Shown: positions 26,040-35,558, counted from the first letter of the stretch. The stretch is DNA of 64,000 nucleotides from an uncultured Prevotellaceae bacterium (GCA_946415365.1 CAMKSE010000003.1:1-64000); one strand, 5' to 3'. Notes: a model not told the origin generated them from the letters alone. Numbers and translations are program-made.

Positions 26040-27371
26040 ATGAAGAGAATTGTTGTATTAGGAGCAGGAGAGAGCGGAGCCGGTGCTGCCGTTCTGGCAA
26101 AGAAGCAGGGATTCGACGTGTTCGTTTCGGATATGTCGAGGATTGCGGACAAGTATAAGAAGATGCTTGACGACCGCCAGATAGAGTGGGAGGAAGGTCA
26201 GCATACAGAGGAGAAGATATTGAATGCCGACGAGATCATCAAGAGCCCGGGTATCCCCGATACGGCACCGATGATACGAAGGGTGGTGGAGAAAGGCATC
26301 CACATCATCAGCGAGATAGAATTTGCAGGACGCTACACCAACTCGAAGATGATCTGCATCACAGGGTCGAATGGTAAGACTACCACCACTTCACTAATAT
26401 ACCATATTTTCAAGGAAGCAGGCTACGACGCAGGACTGGCTGGAAACATTGGTAACTCACTGGCTCTGCAGGTGGCAGAGGAGCCGCACGAATATTATAT
26501 CATCGAACTGAGTTCGTTCCAGCTCGACAATATGTACGACTTCCGTGCCAATATCGCCATCCTGTTGAATATCACACCAGACCATTTGGACCGTTATGAT
26601 TTCAAGATGCAGAACTACGTGGACGCCAAGATGCGCATTATCCAGAACCAGACGCCTCAGGATGCCTTCATCTATTGGGCCGATGATCCTATTATCAAGC
26701 GGGAACTAGAGAAATATGACATCAAGGCTGTGCAGTACCCCTTCTCTGAACTGAAAGAAAAAGGTGTCATAGGATATATCGAGGAGGGTCAGTATAAGAT
26801 TGAGAAACCCGAGCCGTTCAATATGGAACAGGAGAGTCTTAGTTTGACAGGTCGTCATAACATCTACAATTCTCTGGCTGCTGGTATCGCCTCGGATATC
26901 GCAGGAATCAAGAAAGAGGAGATCCGTAAGAGCCTGAGTGATTTCCCAGGTGTGGAACACCGTCTAGAGAAAGTCTGCATAGTGCGTGGTGTACAGTATA
27001 TCAACGACTCGAAGGCCACCAATGTCGATGCTTGTTGGTATGCCTTGGAGGCTATGAAGACAAAGGTAGTGTTGATCATAGGCGGCAAGGACAAGGGTAA
27101 TGATTACGAGCCTATCAAGCCTTTGGTCAGGGAGAAGTGCTCTGGTATCGTATATCTAGGTGCCGACAACAAGAAACTGCATGACAACTTTGACGGTCTG
27201 GGCATCCCTGTACGAGATACTCACTCGATGAAGGACTGCGTGGCAGCATGCTACGAACTGGCAAAACCTGGGGAGACGGTGCTCCTGAGTCCATGTTGTG
27301 CCTCTTTCGATCTCTTCAAGAATATGGAGGATCGTGGTGAGCAATTCAAGGAATTGGTGAGGAGTTTGTAA
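26040..27371 (+). CDS. murD: UDP-MurNAc-L-Ala:D-glutamate ligase
   Basis: About 443 residues. It opens MKRIVVLGAGESGAGAAVLA, has P-loop ITGSNGKTTTTSLIYH, ELSSFQLDNM, NITPDHLDRY and NDSKATNVDA, and ends LLSPCCASFDLFKNMEDRG. It adds D-Glu, the amino acid supplied by MurI (encoded at 38653-39486). The start at 26040 is chosen over an upstream in-frame codon inside mraY because family homology begins exactly there. Confidence 0.97.
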   Translation: MKRIVVLGAGESGAGAAVLAKKQGFDVFVSDMSRIADKYKKMLDDRQIEWEEGQHTEEKILNADEIIKSPGIPDTAPMIRRVVEKGIHIISEIEFAGRYTNSKMICITGSNGKTTTTSLIYHIFKEAGYDAGLAGNIGNSLALQVAEEPHEYYIIELSSFQLDNMYDFRANIAILLNITPDHLDRYDFKMQNYVDAKMRIIQNQTPQDAFIYWADDPIIKRELEKYDIKAVQYPFSELKEKGVIGYIEEGQYKIEKPEPFNMEQESLSLTGRHNIYNSLAAGIASDIAGIKKEEIRKSLSDFPGVEHRLEKVCIVRGVQYINDSKATNVDACWYALEAMKTKVVLIIGGKDKGNDYEPIKPLVREKCSGIVYLGADNKKLHDNFDGLGIPVRDTHSMKDCVAACYELAKPGETVLLSPCCASFDLFKNMEDRGEQFKELVRSL

Positions 27372-27372
27372 T

Positions 27373-27400
27373 CGTCATATCGTTATAACGTTATATCGTA
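27373..27400. repeat. CGTTATNN octamer repeat, four units
   Basis: CG recurs at 27373, 27381, 27389 and 27397 (CGTCATAT, CGTTATAA, CGTTATAT, CGTA). It begins 2 bp after the murD stop and precedes the ftsW start. Confidence 0.9.
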
Positions 27401-27409
27401 AGTTGATAG

Positions 27410-28663
27410 ATGAATATAAGGATTGGGAATCTGTTTAAGGGAGATAAGGTTATCTGGATGGTACTCCTCTTCCTGTGCTTTATCAGCATCATCGAAGTGT
27501 TTTCTGCTTCGAGCTCTCTGACGTACAAGAGCCAGAACTATATGGACCCTATCCTCCAACACTCTTGGAAAATCATAGTAGGAGTTGGGGCAGCCATATT
27601 CATTCTGAACATACCTTGCCGTTTCTTTAAGCTGATGACGCCTGCACTGCTTACGGTGTCGATTGTCATGTTGTTGTGGGTGTTGTTCTTCGGAGAGAAG
27701 ACAAACGACGCAGGACGCTGGATAAGTCTCTTCGGTCTGAAGTTCCAGCCTTCGGAGATAGCAAAAGGTACGATGGTGCTTGTGACGGCGCAGATTCTCA
27801 GTGCCATGCAGCGTGAGGAAGGTGCCGACAAAAGGGCCTTTAGGTTCATACTGATGGTGGTTTTACCTATGGTGTTCCTGATAGGACTGGAGAATCTCTC
27901 AACAGCAGCCCTTATCATGGTGGTGATATTCCTGATGATGTTCATCGGACGTGTTCCCATCATGCAGTTGGGCAAAATGTTGGGCTTAAGTGCATTATTT
28001 ATAGCATTGTTCATTGGAGCCATATATATGGTGGGCAGTATTGAGAGCAGTAATACTGTGGAGACCCAGACGGAAAGCATCGCTAATGGCAAGCCGGAGA
28101 AGAACACGAAAAAGGCTCCGACATTCCTGCATCGTTTCTCGACATGGAAGGGACGTATCGACAAGAAGTTGAACTCAAAATACGTGGCCCCACAAGACTA
28201 CGACCTGGATAAGGATGCTCAGGTGGCACATGCCAACATCGCCATTGTAAACAGTAACATTATTGGTCGTGGACCAGGACAGTCTGAGGAACGTGACTTT
28301 TTGCCTCAGGCATTCAGCGACTTCATTTTTGTGATCATTATCGAGGAACTGGGTATCATTGGCGCGGCTTTCGTGGTGCTGTTGTATATCGTACTGCTTT
28401 TCCGATCAGCACGTATAGCCAGTCGTTGTGAAAACAACTTCCCTGCTTTCCTGATTCTTGGTCTGGCACTGATGCTGGTGATACAGGCCACTTTCAACAT
28501 GCTTGTTGCGGTGGGGATTGCTCCTGTCACTGGACAGCCCTTACCGCTCATCTCTAGAGGTGGCACATCTACCATTATCAACTGTGCCTATATAGGAGCC
28601 ATATTAAGTGTTAGCCGTTCTGCGAAAAAAAAGAGCGATAATTTGGCTTTAAAAGAAATATAA
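27410..28663 (+). CDS. ftsW: Septal peptidoglycan glycosyltransferase FtsW
   Basis: 417 residues, SEDS family with about ten membrane spans. Family motifs include WISLFGLKFQPSEIAKG, NIIGRGPGQSEERDFLPQAF and PLISRGGTSTIINCAYIGA. A charged periplasmic loop lies at about residues 218-260. It polymerises lipid II at the septum together with FtsI. The next gene, murG, has its own probable promoter box overlapping the end of this gene's spacer. Confidence 0.96.
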   Translation: MNIRIGNLFKGDKVIWMVLLFLCFISIIEVFSASSSLTYKSQNYMDPILQHSWKIIVGVGAAIFILNIPCRFFKLMTPALLTVSIVMLLWVLFFGEKTNDAGRWISLFGLKFQPSEIAKGTMVLVTAQILSAMQREEGADKRAFRFILMVVLPMVFLIGLENLSTAALIMVVIFLMMFIGRVPIMQLGKMLGLSALFIALFIGAIYMVGSIESSNTVETQTESIANGKPEKNTKKAPTFLHRFSTWKGRIDKKLNSKYVAPQDYDLDKDAQVAHANIAIVNSNIIGRGPGQSEERDFLPQAFSDFIFVIIIEELGIIGAAFVVLLYIVLLFRSARIASRCENNFPAFLILGLALMLVIQATFNMLVAVGIAPVTGQPLPLISRGGTSTIINCAYIGAILSVSRSAKKKSDNLALKEI

Positions 28664-28667
28664 TTTG

Positions 28668-28675
28668 TAATTTTG
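28668..28675 (+). promoter_or_regulatory. Internal promoter box before murG
   Basis: TAATTTTG on the plus strand, 20 bp before the murG ATG, with TTTG at 28642-28645 (22-bp spacing). It could provide murG-to-ftsZ expression independent of MraZ. Confidence 0.5.
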
Positions 28676-28695
28676 CAAGCAATAATAAATAAGGT

Positions 28696-29808
28696 ATGAG
28701 CAAAGCGTTAAGAGTCATCGTCAGCGGAGGCGGAACGGGAGGACATATTTTTCCTGCTGTGTCTATTGCGAATGCGATTAAGGCACGCTGCCCAGAGGCC
28801 GAGATCTTGTTCATAGGAGCCAAGGGACGTATGGAAATGCAGCGTGTGCCTGCGGCAGGCTATGAGATTAAGGGTTTGCCTATACGCGGCTTCTTCCGTC
28901 CATTGTGGAAGCCCGCTAACATTGGCGTGGCTATTGACTATCTTAAGAGCAAGTGGCTCGCCAAGAAGATTCTGCGTGAGTTCCGTCCTGATGTGGCTGT
29001 GGGTGTGGGTGGCTATGCCAGCAGTGCCGCACTTGGAGCTGCCAACAGTTTGGGCATACCTGCGTTGATACAGGAGCAGAATAGTTATGCCGGCCTCGCC
29101 AACAAGCGTCTGGCGGCTCAGGCTGCGAAGATATGTGTCGCTTATGAGGGTATGGAACGCTTCTTCCCTGCCGATAAGATCATCCTGACAGGCAATCCCG
29201 TCAGACAGAGCCTGCTCGACACAACCATCACCCATGACGATGCTGTCAAGAGTTTCGGACTCGACCCCAATAAAAAGACCATTCTCCTCGTAGGAGGAAG
29301 CCTTGGAGCAAGGACCATCAACGAGAGTGTGCTGCAGCACCTTGATATTGTAAAGGATCAGGCGACAGATGTCCAATTCATCTGGCAGACAGGGAAATAC
29401 TATAGTGCTGAGATTGCAGAGCGTCTGAAGGGTAAGGATATCCCCAACCTGAAGGTTACGGATTTCATCACTGACATGGGAGCCGCCTATAAGGCTGCAG
29501 ACCTCGTTATCAGCCGTGCCGGAGCAAGTAGCATCTCAGAGTTCTGTCTTATTGGAAAGCCTGTCATCCTCGTGCCCAGTCCCAATGTGGCAGAAGATCA
29601 TCAGACTAAGAACGCGCTGGCATTGTCGACGAAGGACGCAGCCATCTGTGTGAAGGATTCGGAGGCCCCGGCTACCCTGTTGGATCTCGCAGTCAGGACC
29701 GTCAATGATGATGCCAAGTTAAAGTCGCTCAGTGAGAACGTGCTGAAACTCGCATTGCCCGACTCTGCCAATATCATCGCAAATGAAGTCATAAAATTAG
29801 CAAAATGA
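28696..29808 (+). CDS. murG: Lipid II-forming GlcNAc transferase MurG
   Basis: 370 residues, GT28 glycosyltransferase. The lipid I-binding loop is SGGGTGGHIFPAVSIANAIK, followed by VGVGGYASSAALGAA, QEQNSYAGLANK, the C-terminal GGSLGARTINESV and ISRAGASSISEF. It adds GlcNAc to lipid I on the inner face of the cytoplasmic membrane. It overlaps murC by 4 bp. Confidence 0.97.
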   Translation: MSKALRVIVSGGGTGGHIFPAVSIANAIKARCPEAEILFIGAKGRMEMQRVPAAGYEIKGLPIRGFFRPLWKPANIGVAIDYLKSKWLAKKILREFRPDVAVGVGGYASSAALGAANSLGIPALIQEQNSYAGLANKRLAAQAAKICVAYEGMERFFPADKIILTGNPVRQSLLDTTITHDDAVKSFGLDPNKKTILLVGGSLGARTINESVLQHLDIVKDQATDVQFIWQTGKYYSAEIAERLKGKDIPNLKVTDFITDMGAAYKAADLVISRAGASSISEFCLIGKPVILVPSPNVAEDHQTKNALALSTKDAAICVKDSEAPATLLDLAVRTVNDDAKLKSLSENVLKLALPDSANIIANEVIKLAK

Positions 29809-31187
29809 ATATAGATAATATAAAGTCTGTTTATTTCTTAGGAGCCGGTGGCATAGGAATGAGTGCCATAGCCCGCTATTTCCTGAAGAAGGGATTGGTG
29901 GTGGGCGGTTACGACAAAACGCCATCGGATCTGACCCGACAACTGGAGAAGGAGGGCATGCTCATCCATTATGAGGAGGATCTGGAGATGATTCCGCATA
30001 TCTGTAAACAGAAGGATTCGTGTCTCGTCGTCTATACACCGGCTATACCGGAAGAACATCTGGAACTCCAGTATTTCCGGGCAAACGGCTTCGAGGTCCA
30101 GAAACGTGCACAGGTACTTGGAACACTGACACAGACTCATAAGGGCCTTTGTGTGGCTGGTACCCATGGTAAGACCACTACCTCCACCATGTGTGCGCAC
30201 ATCATGCACCAGAGCCAACTCGACTGTAACGCCTTCCTCGGAGGCATCTCCAAGAACTACGGCACAAACTATATTCTCTCCGACTCCGATTTCGTGGTGA
30301 TAGAGGCTGATGAGTTCGACCGTTCGTTCCACTGGCTGCGTCCCTGGATGAGTGTCATCACCAGTACCGATCCGGATCATCTGGATATCTACGGCACGAA
30401 GGAAGCTTATCTTGAGAGTTTCCGCCACTATACGGAACTCATACAGCCAGGAGGAGCACTTATCATACACCGTGGCCTTGAGATGGAGGAAAACCTTCAG
30501 GACGGTGTCCGTCGTTATGACTATGCCCTCACCGAGGGTGACTTCCATGCGGAGAATATCCGTATTGCCAACGGAGAGATAACCTTCGACTTCATCTCTC
30601 CCATTGAGTGTGTGAAGGATGTGCAGCTCGGGCAACCTATACCCATCAATATCGAGAATGGTATAGCAGCAATGGCAATGGCACAGTTAAACGGCTGTAC
30701 TGCTGAGGAATTGCGCTATGGCATGCAGACATATGGTGGCGTGGACCGTCGCTTCGACTTTAAGATCAAGACGGACGGTCTGGTTTTCCTCAGTGACTAT
30801 GCCCACCACCCGAAGGAGATATTGCAGAGTGTGAAGAGTATACGTGAACTTTATAAGGACAAGCATATCACCGCCATCTTCCAGCCACATCTCTATACCC
30901 GTACCCGCGATTTCTATAATGATTTTGCCGATGCGTTGAGCCTGCTCGATGAGGTGGTGCTCACAGAGATCTATCCTGCCCGTGAGGAACCTATCCCAGG
31001 AGTTACCTCTGGTCTCATTTACGATAAACTGAAAGAGGGCGTAAGCAAAAAGATGATCCGTAAGGACGAGGTACTTGATTTTGTAAAAGAGCGTCATTTC
31101 GAGGTGCTTGTGGTGCTGGGAGCTGGTGACCTTGACAATCTGGTGCCACAAATCACTAAATTGCTGAAAAGTAAAATCACCGAATAA
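29805..31187 (+). CDS. murC: UDP-N-acetylmuramate:L-alanine ligase
   Basis: 460 residues. It begins with the UDP-binding Rossmann motif FLGAGGIGMSAIARYF, then P-loop CVAGTHGKTTTSTMCAHI, VIEADEFDRSFHWL, STDPDHLDIYGT, GVDRRFDFK and DYAHHPKEI. It adds the first stem amino acid. It starts inside the murG stop (ATGA overlap), and ftsQ follows after 16 bp. Confidence 0.97.
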   Translation: MNIDNIKSVYFLGAGGIGMSAIARYFLKKGLVVGGYDKTPSDLTRQLEKEGMLIHYEEDLEMIPHICKQKDSCLVVYTPAIPEEHLELQYFRANGFEVQKRAQVLGTLTQTHKGLCVAGTHGKTTTSTMCAHIMHQSQLDCNAFLGGISKNYGTNYILSDSDFVVIEADEFDRSFHWLRPWMSVITSTDPDHLDIYGTKEAYLESFRHYTELIQPGGALIIHRGLEMEENLQDGVRRYDYALTEGDFHAENIRIANGEITFDFISPIECVKDVQLGQPIPINIENGIAAMAMAQLNGCTAEELRYGMQTYGGVDRRFDFKIKTDGLVFLSDYAHHPKEILQSVKSIRELYKDKHITAIFQPHLYTRTRDFYNDFADALSLLDEVVLTEIYPAREEPIPGVTSGLIYDKLKEGVSKKMIRKDEVLDFVKERHFEVLVVLGAGDLDNLVPQITKLLKSKITE

Positions 31188-31203
31188 ATTGTAAGTTGTT
31201 AAG

Positions 31204-31962
31204 ATGAACATCAACTGGAAGAAGTCACTACTCGTTTTTTGCGATATTGCCATTGCCGCCTATCTGGTCATGGCAGTTACGGCTTTCAACAAGCCAGACC
31301 AGGTATCTGTCATCTGTACGGAGGTGAAGACGGATATCGAGGCCAATATCGTTGACGGCTTCCTGACTGCTGATGAAATTAACAAGATGCTCAGAAAGGA
31401 GAAGGTGTATCCTCTCTCCTTGCCTATGCGTGACGTCAGTTCAAGAAAGATAGAAGAGACGCTACAGAAGAGTCCGTTTGTGGAGAAGGCAGAGTGTTAT
31501 AAAACCCAGAGCGGACAGGTTTGTATACGGGTCAGACAGCGTGTGCCTGTAGTGAAGGTAATGGCTGAAGGTGGTGACAACTATTATATCGATTCCCATG
31601 CTAACGTGATGCCGGAGAACCGTTATGTCAACGACCTCATTGTGGCCACAGGACATATCAGCCGAAAATATGCACAATCATACCTGAGCCATGTGGCAAA
31701 CCACATCATGCAGGATAAATTCTGGCAGAATCAGATAGTGCAGATTAATGTGCTTGCGGACGGTACGTTGGAACTGGTGCCGCGAGTGGGCGATCATATC
31801 ATTTATTTAGGTATGCCAGTAGGCGTAGAGAGAAAGTTGGAACGTATGCGAAAGTTCTATCTATACGGACTGAACAAGGCAGGCTGGAACAAATATTCCT
31901 ACATCAGCGTGGAGTTTGACAATCAGATTATATGCAAGAAGAGAAATGTTAAGATGATATAG
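31204..31962 (+). CDS. ftsQ: FtsQ/DivIB-like division protein
   Basis: 252 residues: a short cytoplasmic tail, one membrane span near the N-terminus (LLVFCDIAIAAYLVMAVTAF), then a periplasmic POTRA-like region (residues about 40-110, LPMRDVSSRKIEETLQKSPF) and a beta domain (VRQRVPVVKVMAEGGDNYYI). It scaffolds FtsL and FtsW-FtsI. Position between murC and ftsA matches ftsQ in other Bacteroidota. Confidence 0.9.
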   Translation: MNINWKKSLLVFCDIAIAAYLVMAVTAFNKPDQVSVICTEVKTDIEANIVDGFLTADEINKMLRKEKVYPLSLPMRDVSSRKIEETLQKSPFVEKAECYKTQSGQVCIRVRQRVPVVKVMAEGGDNYYIDSHANVMPENRYVNDLIVATGHISRKYAQSYLSHVANHIMQDKFWQNQIVQINVLADGTLELVPRVGDHIIYLGMPVGVERKLERMRKFYLYGLNKAGWNKYSYISVEFDNQIICKKRNVKMI

Positions 31963-31963
31963 A

Positions 31964-31987
31964 AGTAAAGGAGTTAAAGTAGTTAAG
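31964..31987. repeat. Weak AGTTAAAG-type repeat between ftsQ and ftsA
   Basis: Three similar units, AGTAAAGG, AGTTAAAGT and AGTTAAG, start at 31964, 31972 and 31981. Spacing is 8 then 9 bp, so this is less regular than the other boundary repeats. Confidence 0.45.
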
Positions 31988-31992
31988 AATAT

Positions 31993-33438
31993 ATGGCAGC
32001 AAAGGAATTTATCGTAGCAATCGAACTCGGATCATCCAAGATGACCGGAATCGCCGGACAGAAGAATCTCGACGGGAGTATCAATGTACTTGCCGTCGTA
32101 AAGGAGAACTCGTCCTCTTTCATCAGAAAGGGTGTGGTCTACAATATAGACAAGACCGCTCAGTGCCTGACCAGCATCATCAAGAAACTGGAGACTCAAC
32201 TCAAAACGGAAATCACTCAGGTCTATGTGGGTGTTGGTGGACAGTCTATCCGGAGTGTCAAAAACATTGTCTCCAAGGATCTGCCCAGTGAGACAATCGT
32301 CACTCAGGACATGGTCATCGAACTCATGGATGCTAATCGTAACATGACCTATCAGGATCAGGAGATCCTCGATGCGGCAGTACAGGAATACAAGGTGGGC
32401 TCCCAGCTGCAGCTCGATCCGGTGGGCATACAGACAAACCACCTGGAGGGTAACTTCCTGAACATTTTGGAGCGTAAGGCCTTCTATAAGAATCTGAATA
32501 TGTGTTTCGAGGCTGCTGGCATCTGTGTGGCAGAGATGTATCTCGCGCCTCTGGCACTGGCCGACAGCGTGCTCACGGAGGCTGAGAAGCGTTCGGGATG
32601 TGCATTGGTTGATATTGGTGCCGACACCACTACCGTATCCGTCTATTCGAAGAATATCCTGCGTCATCTGGCTGTCATACCCCTTGGAGGCAATAACATC
32701 ACGAAAGATATCGCTACCCTCCAGATGGAGGAAAGTGATGCCGAGCGCATGAAACTGAAGTATGCCTCGGCCTATACTGACAACAGTGATATTGACAACG
32801 ACCTGAAATATTCCATCGACACAGACCGGCAAATTGAGAGCCGCAAGTTCATAGAGATTGTTGAGGGACGTCTGGAGGAGATTATCGAGAATGTGTGGTT
32901 CCAGATACCGTCTGATTATTACGACAAGCTCCTGGGTGGATTAATCATCACTGGTGGCGGATCGAACATGAAGAACATCGAAAAGGCATTCTCTAACCAC
33001 ACTCATGTCGACAAGATCCGTATCGCCAAGTTCGTCACACAGACAATCATATCCAATAATGAGGATATCAGGTCGCACAACGGTATGATGAACACCTTAC
33101 TGGGACTTCTTGTCAAGGGCGATATCAATTGCGCAGGTAGTGCCATAGATCCCAACGACCTCTTCAGTCCCAAGAAGGAATCTACAACGGTCGCTGTCGA
33201 TTCTCGTATGCCACGTCAGCCAGGAGAGATTCCTCCAGGCGTAATCCGCACGGAGAACGAGAAGAAGGCAGCTGAGGAAGAAAAACGTCGTCAACAGGAA
33301 GAGGAAGACCGTCTGAAGCGCGAGGAGGAACTCCGTCAGAAGGAGGAGGAAGATCGCATTCGTAAGGAGAATAGCACGTGGAACAAGCTGAAGAAGGGTA
33401 TTCTGAAGTTTGGCAAGTCTATGATTGAAGAGGAGTGA
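31993..33438 (+). CDS. ftsA: Cell division protein FtsA
   Basis: 481 residues, actin-like ATPase that tethers FtsZ to the membrane. Phosphate-1 motif IVAIELGSSKMTGIAG, SHS2/1C-domain segment AVVKENSSSFIRKGVVYNID, phosphate-2 ALVDIGADTTTVSVY and the adenosine motif GLIITGGGSNMKN. The last ~75 residues are an unusual E/K/R-rich stretch (EEEKRRQQEEEDRLKREEEL), probably a long single helix, followed by an amphipathic tail (NKLKKGILKFGKSMIEEE) suited to membrane binding. Confidence 0.96.
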   Translation: MAAKEFIVAIELGSSKMTGIAGQKNLDGSINVLAVVKENSSSFIRKGVVYNIDKTAQCLTSIIKKLETQLKTEITQVYVGVGGQSIRSVKNIVSKDLPSETIVTQDMVIELMDANRNMTYQDQEILDAAVQEYKVGSQLQLDPVGIQTNHLEGNFLNILERKAFYKNLNMCFEAAGICVAEMYLAPLALADSVLTEAEKRSGCALVDIGADTTTVSVYSKNILRHLAVIPLGGNNITKDIATLQMEESDAERMKLKYASAYTDNSDIDNDLKYSIDTDRQIESRKFIEIVEGRLEEIIENVWFQIPSDYYDKLLGGLIITGGGSNMKNIEKAFSNHTHVDKIRIAKFVTQTIISNNEDIRSHNGMMNTLLGLLVKGDINCAGSAIDPNDLFSPKKESTTVAVDSRMPRQPGEIPPGVIRTENEKKAAEEEKRRQQEEEDRLKREEELRQKEEEDRIRKENSTWNKLKKGILKFGKSMIEEE

Positions 33439-33470
33439 AAAAGTGAATAGGTAAAATAGTAAATAGTAAG
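33434..33470. repeat. AGTGAAAA/AGTAAAT tandem repeat between ftsA and ftsZ
   Basis: GT recurs at 33435, 33443, 33451, 33459 and 33466, i.e. spacing 8, 8, 8 and 7 bp. The first unit contains the ftsA TGA, and the array fills the spacer to 4 bp before the ftsZ ATG. Confidence 0.75.
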
Positions 33471-33474
33471 ATCC

Positions 33475-34809
33475 ATGGACAATAATAACATTCAGATTCT
33501 GGACTTCGGAGCACCGGAGCAGGAACACAGCATTATTAAGGTGATTGGCGTCGGAGGCGGTGGTGGCAATGCCGTCAACCATATGTATCGTGAGGGCATC
33601 CACGATGTGACGTTTGTACTCTGCAACACAGACAACCAGGCACTCAACGACTCGCCTGTGCCCGTTCATCTGCAGTTGGGTAAGGAGGGTCTCGGAGCAG
33701 GCAACAAACCCGAGAAGGCCCGTGCTGCGGCAGAAGAGAGCATTGAGGATATTCGTAGCATGCTTTCCGATGGCACACGTATGGCATTCATCACTGCCGG
33801 TATGGGTGGTGGTACGGGTACTGGAGCTGCCCCTGTCATCGCACGTGTCTCAAAAGAATTGGGCATCCTTACAGTAGGTATCGTCACAATACCATTCCGC
33901 TTCGAGGGTGATCGTAAAATTGACCAGGCTCTCGATGGTGTGGAGGAGATGCAGAAGCATGTTGACGCCCTGCTCGTTATTAATAACGAACGCCTGCGTG
34001 AAATATATCCCGAACTGTCTGTACTTGATGCTTTCGGCAAGGCTGATGACACGCTTTCCGTTGCCGCAAAGTCGATTGCTGAGATCATTACCGTTCACGG
34101 ATTGATCAACCTCGACTTCAACGATGTGAAGACCGTATTGAAGGATGGTGGCGTAGCCATCATGTCTACTGGGTATGGCGAGGGAGAGGGCCGGGTAAGG
34201 AAAGCTATCGAGGATGCTCTGAACTCACCGTTACTCAATGACAACGATATATTCAACTCTAAGAAGATTCTGCTCAGCATATCGTTCGCAGGCTCCAAAG
34301 ACGGTCAGACATCGTTGATGATGGAGGAGATGAACGATGTTAACGACTTTATGGCTAAGTTTGGTAATGACTTCGAAATCAAGTGGGGTCTTGCCACCGA
34401 CCTTGAACTGGGCAAGAAGGTGAAGGTCACTATCCTTGCTACAGGCTTCGGTATAGAGAGTGTAGATGGTATGGATGCCCATATCAAGAAACACACCCAA
34501 GATGATATTAATCGCATTGCTGCTGAGCAGGAGAAAGCCGCTGAGCGTCAGGATCGCCGAAACCGTTACTATGGTGGCGAGGGAGCGACAAAACGCTATA
34601 AGCGTCGTCCGAATATCTACTTGTTCCGTCCTGAGGATCTCGACAACGACGATGTGATTTCTGCTGTGGAGTCTACTCCCACCTACAAGCGTACCCGTGA
34701 GATTCTCGACAGCATCAACTCCCAGGCAACGGGCGACGTTAAGCCGGAGGCTCAGGAACCCTCAGCAGAGCCCTCAGAGCCCATTCAGGGCACTATCAGG
34801 TTCGCTTAG
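33475..34809 (+). CDS. ftsZ: Cell division GTPase FtsZ
   Basis: 444 residues. It forms the Z-ring. IKVIGVGGGGGNAVNHM begins the GTPase domain, the tubulin signature GGGTGTG is at 111-117, RFEGDRKIDQA and the T7-loop NLDFNDVKTVLKDGG follow. After about residue 320 there is a basic linker (KRYKRRPNIYLFRPEDL) and a variable acidic tail ending IQGTIRFA. I do not see the usual IPAFLRKQ-like FtsA-binding peptide. It ends the cluster and overlaps the convergent recO gene by 4 bp. Confidence 0.97.
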   Translation: MDNNNIQILDFGAPEQEHSIIKVIGVGGGGGNAVNHMYREGIHDVTFVLCNTDNQALNDSPVPVHLQLGKEGLGAGNKPEKARAAAEESIEDIRSMLSDGTRMAFITAGMGGGTGTGAAPVIARVSKELGILTVGIVTIPFRFEGDRKIDQALDGVEEMQKHVDALLVINNERLREIYPELSVLDAFGKADDTLSVAAKSIAEIITVHGLINLDFNDVKTVLKDGGVAIMSTGYGEGEGRVRKAIEDALNSPLLNDNDIFNSKKILLSISFAGSKDGQTSLMMEEMNDVNDFMAKFGNDFEIKWGLATDLELGKKVKVTILATGFGIESVDGMDAHIKKHTQDDINRIAAEQEKAAERQDRRNRYYGGEGATKRYKRRPNIYLFRPEDLDNDDVISAVESTPTYKRTREILDSINSQATGDVKPEAQEPSAEPSEPIQGTIRFA

Positions 34810-35537
34810 GGTGTCTCGTAGAGTTCTCGAAGTACGGCCAAAGACTTCAGCTCAGGAAAGCTGGGGAGATGGAGACGGTAGTATGTGATAGCTACTTCCA
34901 ACAGACGGTCGCGATCAAGGTGCGATAGGCGGTAGAGGCGCATTGTGGCAAAGTCCATCCGCATCATCAGTTGCATTTTCCCGGCTTCCTCAGGTTTGAG
35001 GAAGTCGTGATGTTTTGGCGGCAAGGCACAGAACGTGCTCTCGCGAAGGTCGAAGTAGTCGCCAGCATTGTAGTCGTCAAGGTTTGGGTAGAAGCCCAAG
35101 AAACGACTTAATCGCATCAGGAACACCAGATGGAAATTGGCAAAGTTGGCTGTTTGACCATCGAGCCACTCCACACTGCTGCAAATATAGTCGAATAACG
35201 GCTCGTTGCGCTGTTCGGAATGTAGGGCATGGTAAAGGAACTCCGAGACAAACAGCGTGATTGCCAGTTTGTGGGGGTTGAAGGGTATGGAAACAAAAGG
35301 TACTGCCAGCCTCACATCTTTCAGCTTCTGTAGTTGGGCTTTCTGACGCACGTCTATCTCTGCCTCAAGTATCGTCAATGGCTGGAAGAGTTGTTTACGA
35401 ACCCTTGCGCGGGGTGATTTAGGTATGCTCACTATTAGCGACAAACGCCCCTGTGACCTGCTGAACACGTCGACTATCATCCTTGTCTCGCCATACTTGA
35501 TGGCATGTAGCACAATGGCTTCTGTCTTTGTCTGCAT
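34806..35537 (-). CDS. recO: DNA repair protein RecO
   Basis: About 243 residues. N-terminal OB fold (KTEAIVLHAIKYGETRMIVD, FSRSQGRLSLIVSI) and a helical C-terminal part. RecO loads RecA on SSB-coated DNA with RecR. The start at 35537 is selected because the promoter -7 box at 35545-35552 excludes the earlier in-frame ATG at 35555. Zinc-finger cysteines are not evident. It converges on ftsZ with a 4-bp overlap of stop regions and no visible terminator between them. Confidence 0.92.
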   Translation of the reverse strand: MQTKTEAIVLHAIKYGETRMIVDVFSRSQGRLSLIVSIPKSPRARVRKQLFQPLTILEAEIDVRQKAQLQKLKDVRLAVPFVSIPFNPHKLAITLFVSEFLYHALHSEQRNEPLFDYICSSVEWLDGQTANFANFHLVFLMRLSRFLGFYPNLDDYNAGDYFDLRESTFCALPPKHHDFLKPEEAGKMQLMMRMDFATMRLYRLSHLDRDRLLEVAITYYRLHLPSFPELKSLAVLRELYETP

Positions 35538-35544
35538 ACGGGCA

Positions 35545-35552
35545 CAAAGGTA
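35545..35552 (-). promoter_or_regulatory. recO promoter -7 box
   Basis: Minus strand TACCTTTG, 7 bp before the chosen ATG, implying a very short or absent leader. It fixes the recO start at 35537. Confidence 0.65.
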
Positions 35553-35558
35553 CAAAAA

